A DNA stretch of 64,000 nt from Pictodentalium vernedei. Lineage: Eukaryota; Mollusca; Scaphopoda; Dentaliida; Dentaliidae. Below the pieces are notes generated by a model. That model did no database searches. It was given only the letters and a program-made list of their open reading frames with translations, and was not told where the DNA came from. Both the position numbers and the translations under genes were made by a program. Below are positions 24,140 through 34,681 of the stretch, piece after piece. The stretch's first letter is position 1, and every line of letters begins with the position of its first letter. Location of the stretch: positions 797,324,389-797,388,388 of the forward strand of contig CM062296.1 in assembly GCA_031216915.1 (NCBI GenBank), written 5' to 3'.

Positions 24140-25504
24140 AATGTTAGTAGAAATGTATAAATTTAAAATGTGATAACAAATGTACCCAAGAAGTTTTGTG
24201 AAGATCGGTTGATAAATACAGCCTCTAGCCCGAGCCGTATTGACATGTGCACTTAGTGTATAAGTAGCACTGAATAAATCAAAGTTAATCTAATTTGCAT
24301 AATTTCTGCCCGAGAAAAAAACCTGTACTATATGTGATGTATTCCATGTTACTAAACATTCATACAAAAATTTATTCAAATCAGAACTTTCATACAGAAG
24401 TTCTGCACAAAAGACTGATCGCACTAATTTTGGTACAAAATGGCTGCAGGTGGCCATCTTGAATTTCGGACCACACCCAAAAACACTCATTCTGATCCCA
24501 CGGTGATAACAAAGGTACCCAAGAAGTTTCGTAAAGATCGGTTCATAAATATGGCCTCTAGCCTGAGCCTGAGCCGTATAGAAGTTGTGTACAAAAAACT
24601 GATTAGACCTAATTTCGGTACAAAATGGCCACTGGCAGCCATCTTGAATTTTGGACCGCACCCAGAAACACTCGTTCTCGTCCCAAGGTGATAACAAAGG
24701 TACCCAAGATGTTTCGTGAAGATCGGTTCATAAATACAGACTCCAGCCCGAGCCGTATTGACATGTGTACTTACTGTGTGTAAGTAGCACTGAAAAAATC
24801 AAAGTTCATCTAATTTGCATAATTTCTGCACGAGAAAAAAACCTGTATTATATGTGATGTATCCCATGGTACTAAACATTCACACAAAAAATTATTCAAA
24901 TCAGCACTTTCATATGGAAGTTCTGTGCAAAAATCTGATTGCACCAAATTTTGTACAAAATGGCTGCCATCGGCCATCTTGAATTTCGGACCGGACCCAA
25001 AAACACTCGTTCTCGTCCCACGGTGATAACAAAGGTACCCAAGGAGTTTCGAAAAGATCGGTTCATAAATATGGCCTCTAGCCCGAGCCGTATTGGCATT
25101 TGCACTTACAGTGCTGAAAGTAACACCAAAAAACATCAAAGTTACTCTAATTTGCATAATTTCTGCACGAGAAAAAAACCTGTATTATATGTGATGTATC
25201 CCAGGGTACCAAACATTCATACAAAAAATTATTCAAATCAGAGCTTTCATATGGAAGTTCTGTACAAAAAACAGATTTCTGCATCGTAGGTACAAAATGG
25301 TGGCTGGCAGCCATCGTGAATTTCGGACCACACCCAAAAACACTCGTTCTCGTCCCACGGTCATAACAAAGGTACCCAAGAAGTTTCGTAAAGATCGGTT
25401 CATAAATACGGCCTCTAGCCCGAGCCGTATCCAACTGTTGATGGACAGACGGACGACGGGCCATGGCATAAGCTCAAATTTGGCTTCGCCACAGTTGAGC
25501 TAAA
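24140..25504 (+). mobile_element. Tandem-repeat element, family 3, with 3' hairpin
   Basis: Units of about 335-355 bp recur with AATCTAATTTGCATAATTTC, AAAATGGCTGC, CATCTTGAATTTCGGACC, GATAACAAAGGTACCCAAG and CCTCTAGCCCGAGCCGTAT. A partial extra unit lies at 24,440-24,730. The right end is the hairpin AGCTCAAATTTGGC-TTC-GCCACAGTTGAGCT followed by AA, after GACAGACGGACGACGGGCC. The left end could not be fixed. All frames here are by-products of the repeat. Confidence 0.7.
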
Positions 25505-26084
25505 AATCTCCAGGATTAAGTCACTTCTTATAAAAACGGACAGAAAGGCATAAAAAAAATCAAACCAGACCAAATTTGCCCTTTAATTGGGAACATTCCT
25601 GTAATATGCAGACATCAGTTACCAGTGTGAGTTCGGTGGAATTGAAAGGCCTGGTTCCCATTTCAGTTTTGAAGAAAACTCAGTTTTGGGGTTTTATTTT
25701 TGGCTTTTTTAAATGGTGGAAATCAATTAAATAAAAGCCCTTGTATAACAATTTTTTGTTGTTTTCAGTAGGATAAATTCAGCAGGAGACATATTTCCTA
25801 CTCATACTGCAACTAATTTTTAGAGATGGGAGGTTGGGAGATGGGAGGTTAACCACAAATCTGTTGGTATTAGTTAAACTATCAAAAACCACAACCACAG
25901 CTAGCTGAAGAGAATTGCCATTTTCATTTTTAAAATTAAATGAAATAATTACAAACTTGTTCTTTATTTACATGTATCAAAAGACCATAAATATTGTTTG
26001 TGGCAGGCAATACCACTTTAAATGCAATCATTGAGTAACTTAACGTACATTGAGTAACTAAACAGATGCATATTTTACCATCAC
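25505..26084. other. No gene or repeat recognised
   Basis: AT-rich spacer that includes the short direct repeat GGGAGGTTGGGAGATGGGAG near 25,826. No coding signal is seen. Confidence 0.5.
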
Positions 26085-28312
26085 AAACTGTGTGCAGTGT
26101 TTGATGAAAAGGATAATGTTCAATATTTATGAAAGGATTACGAAATAAGAAAAGAATTGTGATAATTGAGAATATGTTAATTTCTGTTCCCTACATGCTA
26201 TGTTTTCAATAAGAATAATTTGAGGTGTAGACTGGAGTAAATAATTAAGACCTCAGTTAATGAAGCCCTCACAGTTAATGTATGTCAACCAAAGTTACCA
26301 AGTTACAGTAAAATCATTCCAAAACGAGTCATCCTACCAAGTTACAATGAAATCTCTTCATAAATATAACTCGTAGACTTTGCTAAAAGAATCTGGGTCA
26401 TATGACAGTTTGGTGGTCACGACTGACCGATCATGATCAAAATACGAGTCTCATCGAGACATCATACCAAGTTATCCTTCCAAGTTACAATGAAATTGCT
26501 TCATAAATATGAACTGTAGACTGTGCTAAATAAGTCTAGGCCACGTGCCTGTGCAGCTGTCACGGCTGACTGATCATGACCAAAATAGGATGTTCTCATC
26601 TAGACATTATACTGAGTCATCCTGCAATGAAATCCCTTTATAAATGCAAGCTGTAGACTGTGCTAAACGAATCTAGGTAACGGGCCCCTGCAGCCATCAC
26701 GGTTGACTGAACTCGACCAAAAAAGACCATTCTTATCTAGACATTATACAGAGTCATTCTATAAAGTTACTATAAAATCCCTTCATATTTATTTATTTAT
26801 TAGGGTTTAATGACACTTTAACAGCCAAGGACATATTGTGTCGGTGACAGTTTTACAGGTGGAGGAAGCCGGAGTACCCAGAGAGAACCACCGAGCAACG
26901 ACGAGCATCTGCCAGCTCCCCAACATCTTAACTCCGCACTGCAGCACAGGCAGCATTAGATTGGCTGAAAACATGCGCTCCATCGACGTGCAGTACGCCT
27001 TTGTACACGGCGTCATTCTGGTCCCATGTGGACAATCGGGGTTAAGTGCCTTGCCCAAGGACACAATGCGGGAGTCCAAATCGATAACTCAGACGACCGG
27101 GCTCGAAGCTGCCTAACTTCGGTGATCTGACGAGAACTGGTTACCGTGATGCCACCACGCCCCCTAATCCCTTCATAAATATGACCTGTAGACTATGCTA
27201 AAGGTTCTCGAGCTTCAGGCCCGCGTAGCTGTAATGGTTGATCGATCGTGACCAAAAGCGGACGTTGCGATCTAGACAGTATACAGAGTCATCCTACCAA
27301 GTTACAATGAAATCCCTTCATACATGTAAATATGACCTGTAGACTGTGCTAAAGGTTTTCAGATTTTGGCCTCTCGCAGCCGTCACAGTTGACCAATTGC
27401 GACCAATGGGGGACGTTCTCATCTATACATTATAACGAGTCATCCTACCAAGTTACCATGAAATACCTTCACAAATGTGACCTGTAAACTGCACTAAAGG
27501 TTTTCAGGTTTCTGGCTCTCGCAGATGTCATGGTTGACCGATCACAACCAAAAGGGGACGTTCTCATCTAGACATTATATGAAGTCATCCTACCGAGTTA
27601 CAATGAAATCCCTTCATAAATATGACCTGTATACTGTGCCAAAGGTTTAGGGGTTTTGGGCTCTCGCAGCCATCACAGTTAACCGATCGCAACTAAAAGG
27701 GAAAGTTCTCATCTAGACATTATACGGAGACATCCTACAAAGTTATAATGAAATCCCTTCATAAATACGATCTGCAGACTGTGCTAAAGGTTTTCAGGTT
27801 TTAGGCTCTCACAGCCATCATGGTTGACCAATCGCCACCAAAAGGGGAAGTTCTCATCGAGACATTATATGAAGTCATCCTAGCAAGTTACAATGAAATC
27901 CCTTCATAAATACGATGATCTGTAGACTGCCTGAAGGTTTTTGGGTTTCGGGCTCTCGCAGCCATCACGGTCAACCGACCGTGACCAAAAGGGACATGGG
28001 ACATTCTCATCTAGACATTATACAAAGTCATCCTACCACGTTACAATGAAATCTCTTCATAAATACGACCTGTAAACTGTGCCAAAGGTTTTCAGGTTTC
28101 AGGATCTCGTAGCCGTCTGGGTTGACCGATCGTGACCAAAAGGGGATGTTCTCATCTACATGTAGATATGACCTCGAACCTGCATATGAAATTTCCTGAT
28201 GATCGGACAAGAACTACGGGGTGCAGCCTGTGCCAAAGGAAAGTGAACAGACTCACAGACTTCCATACACATGATGGCAATAGCTTATCTTGACTTTGTC
28301 AAGTTAAGCTAA
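26085..28312 (+). mobile_element. Tandem-repeat element, family 1, interrupted by a SINE
   Basis: The leader from 26,085 matches 18,630 onward (GTTTGATGAAAAGGATAATG, TTTGAGGTGTAGACTG), but the left-end palindrome is missing. About twelve units of roughly 140 bp follow. The right end is the full hairpin AGCTTATCTTGAC-TTT-GTCAAGTTAAGCT then AA, ending at 28,312. A SINE with a target duplication taken from the repeat unit splits the array at 26,788-27,165. Confidence 0.75.
26788..27165 (-). mobile_element. tRNA-derived SINE with 12-bp target duplication
   Basis: Flanked by AATCCCTTCATA at 26,776-26,787 and 27,166-27,177, a sequence that belongs to the surrounding repeat unit. The tail is (complement) AATAAATAAATA, the middle carries the complement of GTGCCTTGCCCAAGGACACA, and the head at 27,165 has the complement of CACCACGCCCC with an A-box-like TGGCATCACGGTAACC. 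It is on the same strand as the other two full SINEs. Confidence 0.9.
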
Positions 28313-30097
28313 ATATACTAAGGCTGCTTGGAGGGGGGGTGGGGGAAGGAGAGGTCTTATTTTTGTTGTTGTAGATTTTGGAGAAGTTATGGGGTGGGGT
28401 GATCACTTGGATTTGTTGGGACAATAGTGTGACCTTTCGGTTAGGATTTTAGTGATCTATCGTATTTTCAGGTTAGTCATTGTATTGAGAAGGAAAATAC
28501 AACTGGTCATTATATGCTCATTAACTGATTGAGAACTAGATTTTTGGTGGTCTGAACTTTTTATTCATAATTTGTTTTACATTACAAAGTATTGTTTGCA
28601 TTTGACTGTACATTAAATATTAAAAAGGAAAATATTGGTTTTTGTGCTCTGGTACCATTATTTTTTTGAAAGCCCTTACAGTGACTTCTTGCACAAACAG
28701 TTAATGGCCAACAACTGCAACCGAGGTTTTCCACAAAAAAACCTCCAAAAACGCAACTGCAATGTGAATTTCACGTCAGATCTCCAATAATTTTACTGAG
28801 AATTGTCACATCACAAGGTATACACCTGACAATTCTTTAGAATTTCCATAAGAGTTCTTTAGTAGGACTGCCAATCTCGATTATGTATATCTACACATTC
28901 TCACAGAAGCTGTGGCAATCAAATCCAGGCCTGGCAGTCTAGAAAATCAAAGAGTGAAAAACAATTGCCCTCCTCAGATCACTTGGGAGTGCAATTGCAC
29001 CTGGAATTTTCAATACATATACTTGTATACTATTTTGGTTACAGTACGCAAAGAGTGGATTGTCACCCAATCACCCATGGAGTGGAGGTATCACCCATGG
29101 TACGACTCTCAAATTTCGTACAGAAACACAAGAAACTGTTATAGCTCCCATATTATATTGAGATTGATATATTCTTAGTGGATAATTATATTAAGTTTGA
29201 TATTTTTCTGCATTTTCTGACTGGTTTGACTCATTTGCACTGAGTGACCTTGTTTACATCTTTGTTACACTGATCTTATGTACATATAGCTGTTGATTGT
29301 TTAAGTAGGTCAAGGACCTTATTTACTTGGATTGTGATAGAATCACCTGGAAACTGATAGAACATTGCAGAATTTTCATCTTCTGGAACATTCTACCTGT
29401 TAACTATATAAAGGTTTGTCAACAGAATTCAAAAACTCATTTTTTAGAAAGCCATTTCAGAAAGACTCACTTCAGTTGTTTCCATTGGAGATTATTATTG
29501 TTTCAGAACAGTGCATTTTTTATCGAAGCAGTGCTTCTTTGTGAATTTGAAAGATTGATTCCAAAAGAGAATTTTGAAGAGAATTTGTTCGTCTTAGAAA
29601 AGAGAATTTATACTTTCTGTGAAACAGAATATTATTTTGTGAAAAGCCAGGATTCTACTGGATTATTTGGAAATTACCTGTGGTGCCAATACTTCTTGGA
29701 TTTTTACTCCATTTGAATTCTGCAGAGCATTTTATTATATTTTATTGGAGACTGCTGAAATTTCTAAGAGAAAATTTTATTACAAATCTATGGGATACTG
29801 TTTCTGAAGAGACATTCTTGGATTTAATACTACCAGCTGGTAACTTTGTTCACAAGATTCTTCACCACTGGATTACTGGATCCTGTCAAACTGTACTTTG
29901 GTCTAATTCAATAATTGATAAGTACCACTGTTTTTATTTTCTGTAAACCAATTACTGTAAAAGATCTTTGCATCGTTTTTTTTTATATTAATTTTTTTTA
30001 AATTAAATTTCAGAATAGTTAAATTCATAGTTATTGTTGCTGATTCTCAGATTTCTTTCTGTTACCAATATCAATAATATTTCCATACCGTAACAGA
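28313..30097. other. No recognised gene; three unassigned plus-strand frames
   Basis: Frames at 28,912-29,178 (88 residues), 29,327-29,716 (129 residues, rich in Phe, Trp and Leu) and 29,680-29,946 (88 residues) have no family that I know. The second and third overlap out of frame by 37 bases, as a frameshift in one longer reading frame would give. CTATATAAAGG at about 29,405 lies inside the second frame, so it is not its promoter. This is one of the few longer stretches not explained by a repeat. Confidence 0.35.
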
Positions 30098-30171
30098 AGC
30101 ATAAGCCAAGTTTCAACCAATGGACCTCCGGGTTTAACCCGGAGGTCCATTGGCTGAAACTTTGCTTATGC
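30098..30171. repeat. Near-perfect hairpin related to the mariner-like MITE core
   Basis: AGCATAAG ... CCAATGGACCTCCGGGTT pairs with AACCCGGAGGTCCATTGG ... CTTATGCT, 74 bp in all with almost no loop. CCAATGGACCTCCGGGTT also forms the centre of the MITE at 18,202-18,491, so this is a core without the CAGT ends. Confidence 0.85.
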
Positions 30172-31135
30172 TAATTACACTTTGCATCAAATTAGCATTT
30201 ATTGCTTGAGAGAAATCATCACTCTACAGGTGATTTATTGACAATACACTCTCTATGTACTGTATATTTACATCAAGGTATTACTATTGTGACTGAAAAA
30301 TTGTACTACATTCAGCTACAGAGTGGAAAAATTGGCACACATATATTCGTATTATTCAAAATGTTGCAATCAATTTTTATGTGACTGTCTTTTAACACTC
30401 AAAATGTATCGAAATGCGACACAGAATGGTCCATGAATTACTGCGAATCAATACAACATTGTCAGATGATAACAGATTTTAAAGGCAGTCCCAAACAGGT
30501 CTGGCAATTCAGAAAATCATGGGATGCAAAAAGTTGCCCTTCTCTGTATTTTCTAGGCATGTGGCACTCCTGCACTCCAAAAGAATGCCAGGCCTGCAAA
30601 TCCATTATCATTGACTTTAATTCAGACGCAGATTTCACGGAAATGATCGTTCTGTTTCTGTGCAGGTCAAAATCATGGAAACGAAAAACAAGTTTCCACA
30701 AATTTTCTAGCATTTTGCTTTTCATCAAGAGGCACTTAAAACACACAAGTTTTCTGCCAAAATAAAATTGTATTATTTATCAACAATGAAACAGTGATCC
30801 GATTCGTAACAGTAAAGACAGTGGGCTCATTTTGACAATCTCAGTCGATTCAGATTGTTGATCATGCATGCATGTTGCCAACAGTTTCTGATTCTTAATT
30901 ACTAAAATCGAATGGTTGCAATTTCTGCTTGTTTGACAAAAAACCATGTGAACCCAAACACATGAAACTGAATTATTGAAAACAATAACAAAATCGCATT
31001 TTATGACTGAAAATGACGATAAGGGGAAAATGTCTTAGCTAAAATGCAAGATATGTTCCAATTTCGCAGCGTTCCATGTGGAATCAAGGAGAAGATGTGT
31101 GTTCAAGCTTTATTTATATCCAATTTAATAGACAT
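30172..31135. other. No recognised gene; one 110-residue frame at 30,433-30,765
   Basis: The plus-strand frame has several cysteines (KSCPSLYF, HSCTPKECQACKS) but no family that I recognise. A 94-residue minus-strand frame overlaps it. CCAAACAGGTCTGGCAATTC at about 30,491 resembles CAAATCCAGGCCTGGCAGTC at 28,919, suggesting an old direct repeat. Confidence 0.35.
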
Positions 31136-31304
31136 TTAACCCTTTACCCAATGCAGACGATATCAAAATTTATTATTTTAAATATCATTTTTTCAAATTT
31201 TTCAAAAAATTTCAACAAAACCATACCATGTGACCCCTCGTTGGAATGAGCTCGTTCCAACGAGGGGTCACATGATATGGTTTTGTTGAAATTTTTTGAA
31301 AAGT

Positions 31305-31520
31305 TAAAAAATTTATAGTAATTTATATATTTTTTATACTTACCAATGACCCAGACATAGCTGGTGCTAACTCTTAAAATATAGGGCCAAACACAAATTT
31401 TGCCCCCCAATCCCCAAAATTTGCATCTAAAACTAAAGAAAACATGTCCTGAAAGGCCCTCCACACTTCGCCCCTACTGCGCATGCGCAGTGTCAAGGAC
31501 GTTCCGAAATTGGCGCCATT
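31305..31520. repeat. Left inverted terminal repeat of DIRS copy B
   Basis: The complement of 38,085-38,291 over nearly its whole length, including TGCGCATGCGCAGTGTCAAG, GGCGCCATTTATCATTCTAA and CCAATGACCCAGACATAGCT. The outermost part (AAAAAATTTATAGTAATTTA) is specific to this end. Confidence 0.92.
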
Positions 31521-31604
31521 TATCATTCTAATAACCAGTGCCTGGTAAGCGCTATGTACTCAGCGGGGAGGCAAGAGTTCCCAACTCCTGGGAGGGCCAT
31601 CCCC

Positions 31605-31692
31605 GTCTGGGTCATTGGTAAGTATAAAAAATATATAAATTACTATAAATTTTTTAACATTTTTATACTGTACCAATGACCCAGACATAGCT
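31605..31692. repeat. Internal complementary region of DIRS copy B
   Basis: GTCTGGGTCATTGGTAAGTA through TATAAATTTTTTAAC is the complement of the left terminus (31,305-31,355). The next bases, ATTTTTATACTGTACCAATG to CATAGCT, are the complement of the right terminus (38,255-38,291). Complements of the two outer ends side by side are the hallmark of DIRS elements, where this region templates completion of the circular DNA. It also shows that the circle junction is GTT. Confidence 0.9.
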
Positions 31693-32164
31693 GAATAGTA
31701 AAAAGGCTGGAGGGCCAAGGACATAGAGCAAAATGGAATACGCTCAATAAAATAAAATAGAGTCATCCCCTGTAGGGGAAAGAAGTAATAGGCCTTACAT
31801 GTATCTTTCTTATTTATGATAAATTAGAAAGATACAACACCTTCCAAAAATTGAGCTTCATACATCCATGTACTCTATTAATATCCAATAATCCTTATAC
31901 TAATAATTTTTAAAGTAAGCCAATAAAGTAAGTCTAGAGAATAGAGACTCTTATACTCCTAAAAGTGTGTGAGAATTGCATAATCATGTCCGTTGACATA
32001 TGCAATATTCAAAAGCTATACTTTAAAAACTAAGACTTGAATGAATTTTATAACTTAAACTTCTCACTAAACAACCATCCCAATAACAGCTCAGAATTAC
32101 TAACTCCGGAGGAGGTATCCCCTTGTTTTCATAGTAAAAAACAGGTGACCCAAGGGAACACCCT

Positions 32165-32179
32165 CCCCCCCCCCCCCCC
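32165..32179 (+). repeat. Poly-C tract (15 C) in DIRS copy B
   Basis: An uninterrupted C run between the recombinase remnant and the left end. It has no role that I can see. Confidence 0.9.
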
Positions 32180-32759
32180 TTTTTCTTGCCCTGGGTCAAA
32201 TAGCCCAGAGCGAAGAGGGCAGCCGAACGGAGACACTGCCGAAACAGACAGCCTACCTAGCTATAGTAGCAACTGTTAAGTGAATGACATTCTGAGCAGT
32301 AGAGAATAGACCTAACAATAGAGGCCTCCAGAAATGGACTCGATATTTCTGAGATAAAATTCATGAATGGATGGCTGAGCGCAATGAGCAGCCTTCAAAA
32401 ATCTATAATAGCAACACTATTAATGTAAGCCCAAGAAGTAGAAGAACTCTTACTTCATGAGCCGAAATCTTAAGCACAACTGCTAAGCCAATGATATACG
32501 ATAAGCAGTACGTTAGTTAATAGAATCCATTAACAATAAAATGGAGCGTAACGTCCTTCTACTAGACATCAAAGACAGAAGAAGCTTACACCCTTGTAAT
32601 AAACAGATATCTGTTTATAAATACATAAACTGTACCCGGAAAGAGTAAAGGCCTATGCCCATACGAAGACGGAAGGACCTTAAAATAATAGGTTCCGGAT
32701 AATAGGAGCCTAACTCTTATGCAACAATCCAACCTAAATAGTAACGGAAGTATTGATTC

Positions 32760-33331
32760 CGAAACTATGAAAGTGAAAATCATCCATCGATAGTGCATGA
32801 AACTCACTGACTCTACAGTAAAAGAGAAACCAACAGGATTACTGTCTAAAAGGTCAGAATTTGAAAACTACTGTTTCCAGAGGCTCAAATGATTACTTAG
32901 CTAAATAAGAACCGAAGTTAAAATCCGTATAGGAATTTAATCTAAAGATTCTAAGTCTATTTATCAAAAAGTTACTAACTGACTTAGATAAAGAGACAAA
33001 AGACTCAAATGTAAACTATCGTAGAGTGCATAGGTATGAGGTAACATAAACCTATAACCTAAATAACAACAGGCTGCAGTAGATCTTGTGAAACAAGTAT
33101 ACTAAAAAATAGCAATGAGTAGTATGGAGGGATCAACCATATGAACATAATGATCCCTACACCACGACGGAAGAGCCTCCACTTTAGTCGCATAGAATAG
33201 CGAAGAAGAGGATCTCCTATAGTAAGAAATCGCGTCCAAAGCTCGTCCAGTACAGTGCTTACAATGCAATATGGACCACACAACGGAATACATGAAGGTT
33301 GCGACCTTGCTGGTTGTGATAAAGATGACAC
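32760..33331 (-). pseudogene. DIRS tyrosine recombinase remnant
   Basis: Nucleotide match to 2,839-3,330 of copy A (for example GATAGTGCATGAA and CTAAGTCTATTTATC), read on the minus strand. Many small deletions and stops break it into frames of at most 90 residues. The first catalytic arginine region, seen in copy A as SARRVSELHALS, falls in a broken stretch. It is far more eroded than the gag part of the same element. Confidence 0.75.
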
Positions 33332-33733
33332 GATTTACCCAGTGAAAAAAGATCCTCACACAGAGGAAGATTTCACGTTAAGATCCACAGTAGACAAGAG
33401 AGTAAATTACTCATGATCTCTGTGAAGATAGAGATGCTATCAACAGAAATGTATTGTGGTTGTTTATCTTAGCAATACCTGCTAAAACAACAGCGCCGGA
33501 GGATACGCGTATCCTATCATTCCGTCCTATAGATCAATAGAGCGTTAACAGTATTAGCTCAGAGATCTGGACAAGCCAACACATACGTCTGCAATTGATT
33601 AGCAAGCTGTGTCATAAATAAAACATCATTGGGCGCTGCCATAGATAGCAAATCTGATTAAATACTTGTTTGTTGAGAGTCCATTCTGACAGCAACAAGC
33701 GACCCGTAAGAGAACGGGAGTGCGATAAAACAA

Positions 33734-34010
33734 TCAGACGACCCAGAATATGACGGACCAAAACTGAACTTGGTGTAGTATAACCAACAGACGGATTCTT
33801 TCTATTAAATTGAATAACGGAAACGAAAGAGTGCCTCCCTGGTTCCGGAGATACGCCACTACTGTCGAATTAAGGACAGGAATTTGGGCATGCGTTTCTG
33901 AATAATGTTCATGCAATGACATAAAGCAAGCCTAAAAAACATTATTCCGCGGAAGTTAAACTGATAGTTAAAAGACTGCGGAACCCAAAGACCCTGGCAC
34001 TTCGAATCCG
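33734..34010 (-). pseudogene. DIRS RNase H remnant
   Basis: A minus-strand frame with NSTVVAYLRNQG matches SDNSTVVAYIRH of copy A, and the nucleotides around 33,720-33,760 match the IPGRLN region. Stops and frameshifts abound. Upstream the sequence skips the reverse transcriptase catalytic core. Confidence 0.75.
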
Positions 34011-34681
34011 TAGGGATCAGTATATATCCCAATCTGTTTGACTGGCAACCGTCATAACAGCCACACTCGGGTCCGGCAACTGCGGCAGCACTCTCTGAGT
34101 CAACCACCGAATGTTTGCCCCAGTCTGAATCTCTTGTAACACTAGATAGACAAGAGAATGTATAAATCAAGCAATTCATGGATTGCCGGAAAGTTGCCGT
34201 CGAAGAGAAGCTCCTCCGAGAACGAAGTGACTCTGAGAGAGTTCTTAACCTACTATCCACGCGTGGATGTAGCTAGGGCTGCATCACATCTAACCAACTC
34301 CAATCAGCCACTGAAGGGCGGAGTTATACGTGAACAAACTACTGCCCTTAAAAGAAATTACATTGAGAATAATATCCCGTAAATCTTTTCTTGAAGACGT
34401 AATGATAACGCCTCAGTAAGGCGGATTACGTATAATAAAGCGTCTAAGTTAAGTCTACTATACATAATGTCGTTCGCAACATTGAAATTGGAAAAGACAT
34501 AACGGCGAAAAGAATATATGCAGTCTTTAATCACACCGTCTAGACGCATATGAACTCTCGGTATGCCCTGCTCTGCCAAAATAAACTATATGTAAAAAAG
34601 ATAAAATGGCAGAAATGAGCCACGCGGACAAGAAACTAAACTATCATGCTTAGTAGCAGGCTTGTATATATATATAAATAT

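Noticed and set aside
24290..25503. Overlapping frames on both strands with repeated peptides such as GHIYEPIF and FRKDRFINMA
   Set aside because: They recur because the DNA is a tandem repeat. There are stops in every unit and no start logic.
29400..29412. TATA box (CTATATAAAG) as a promoter
   Set aside because: A single AT-rich match in AT-rich DNA, inside an open frame, with no initiator or gene that would use it.
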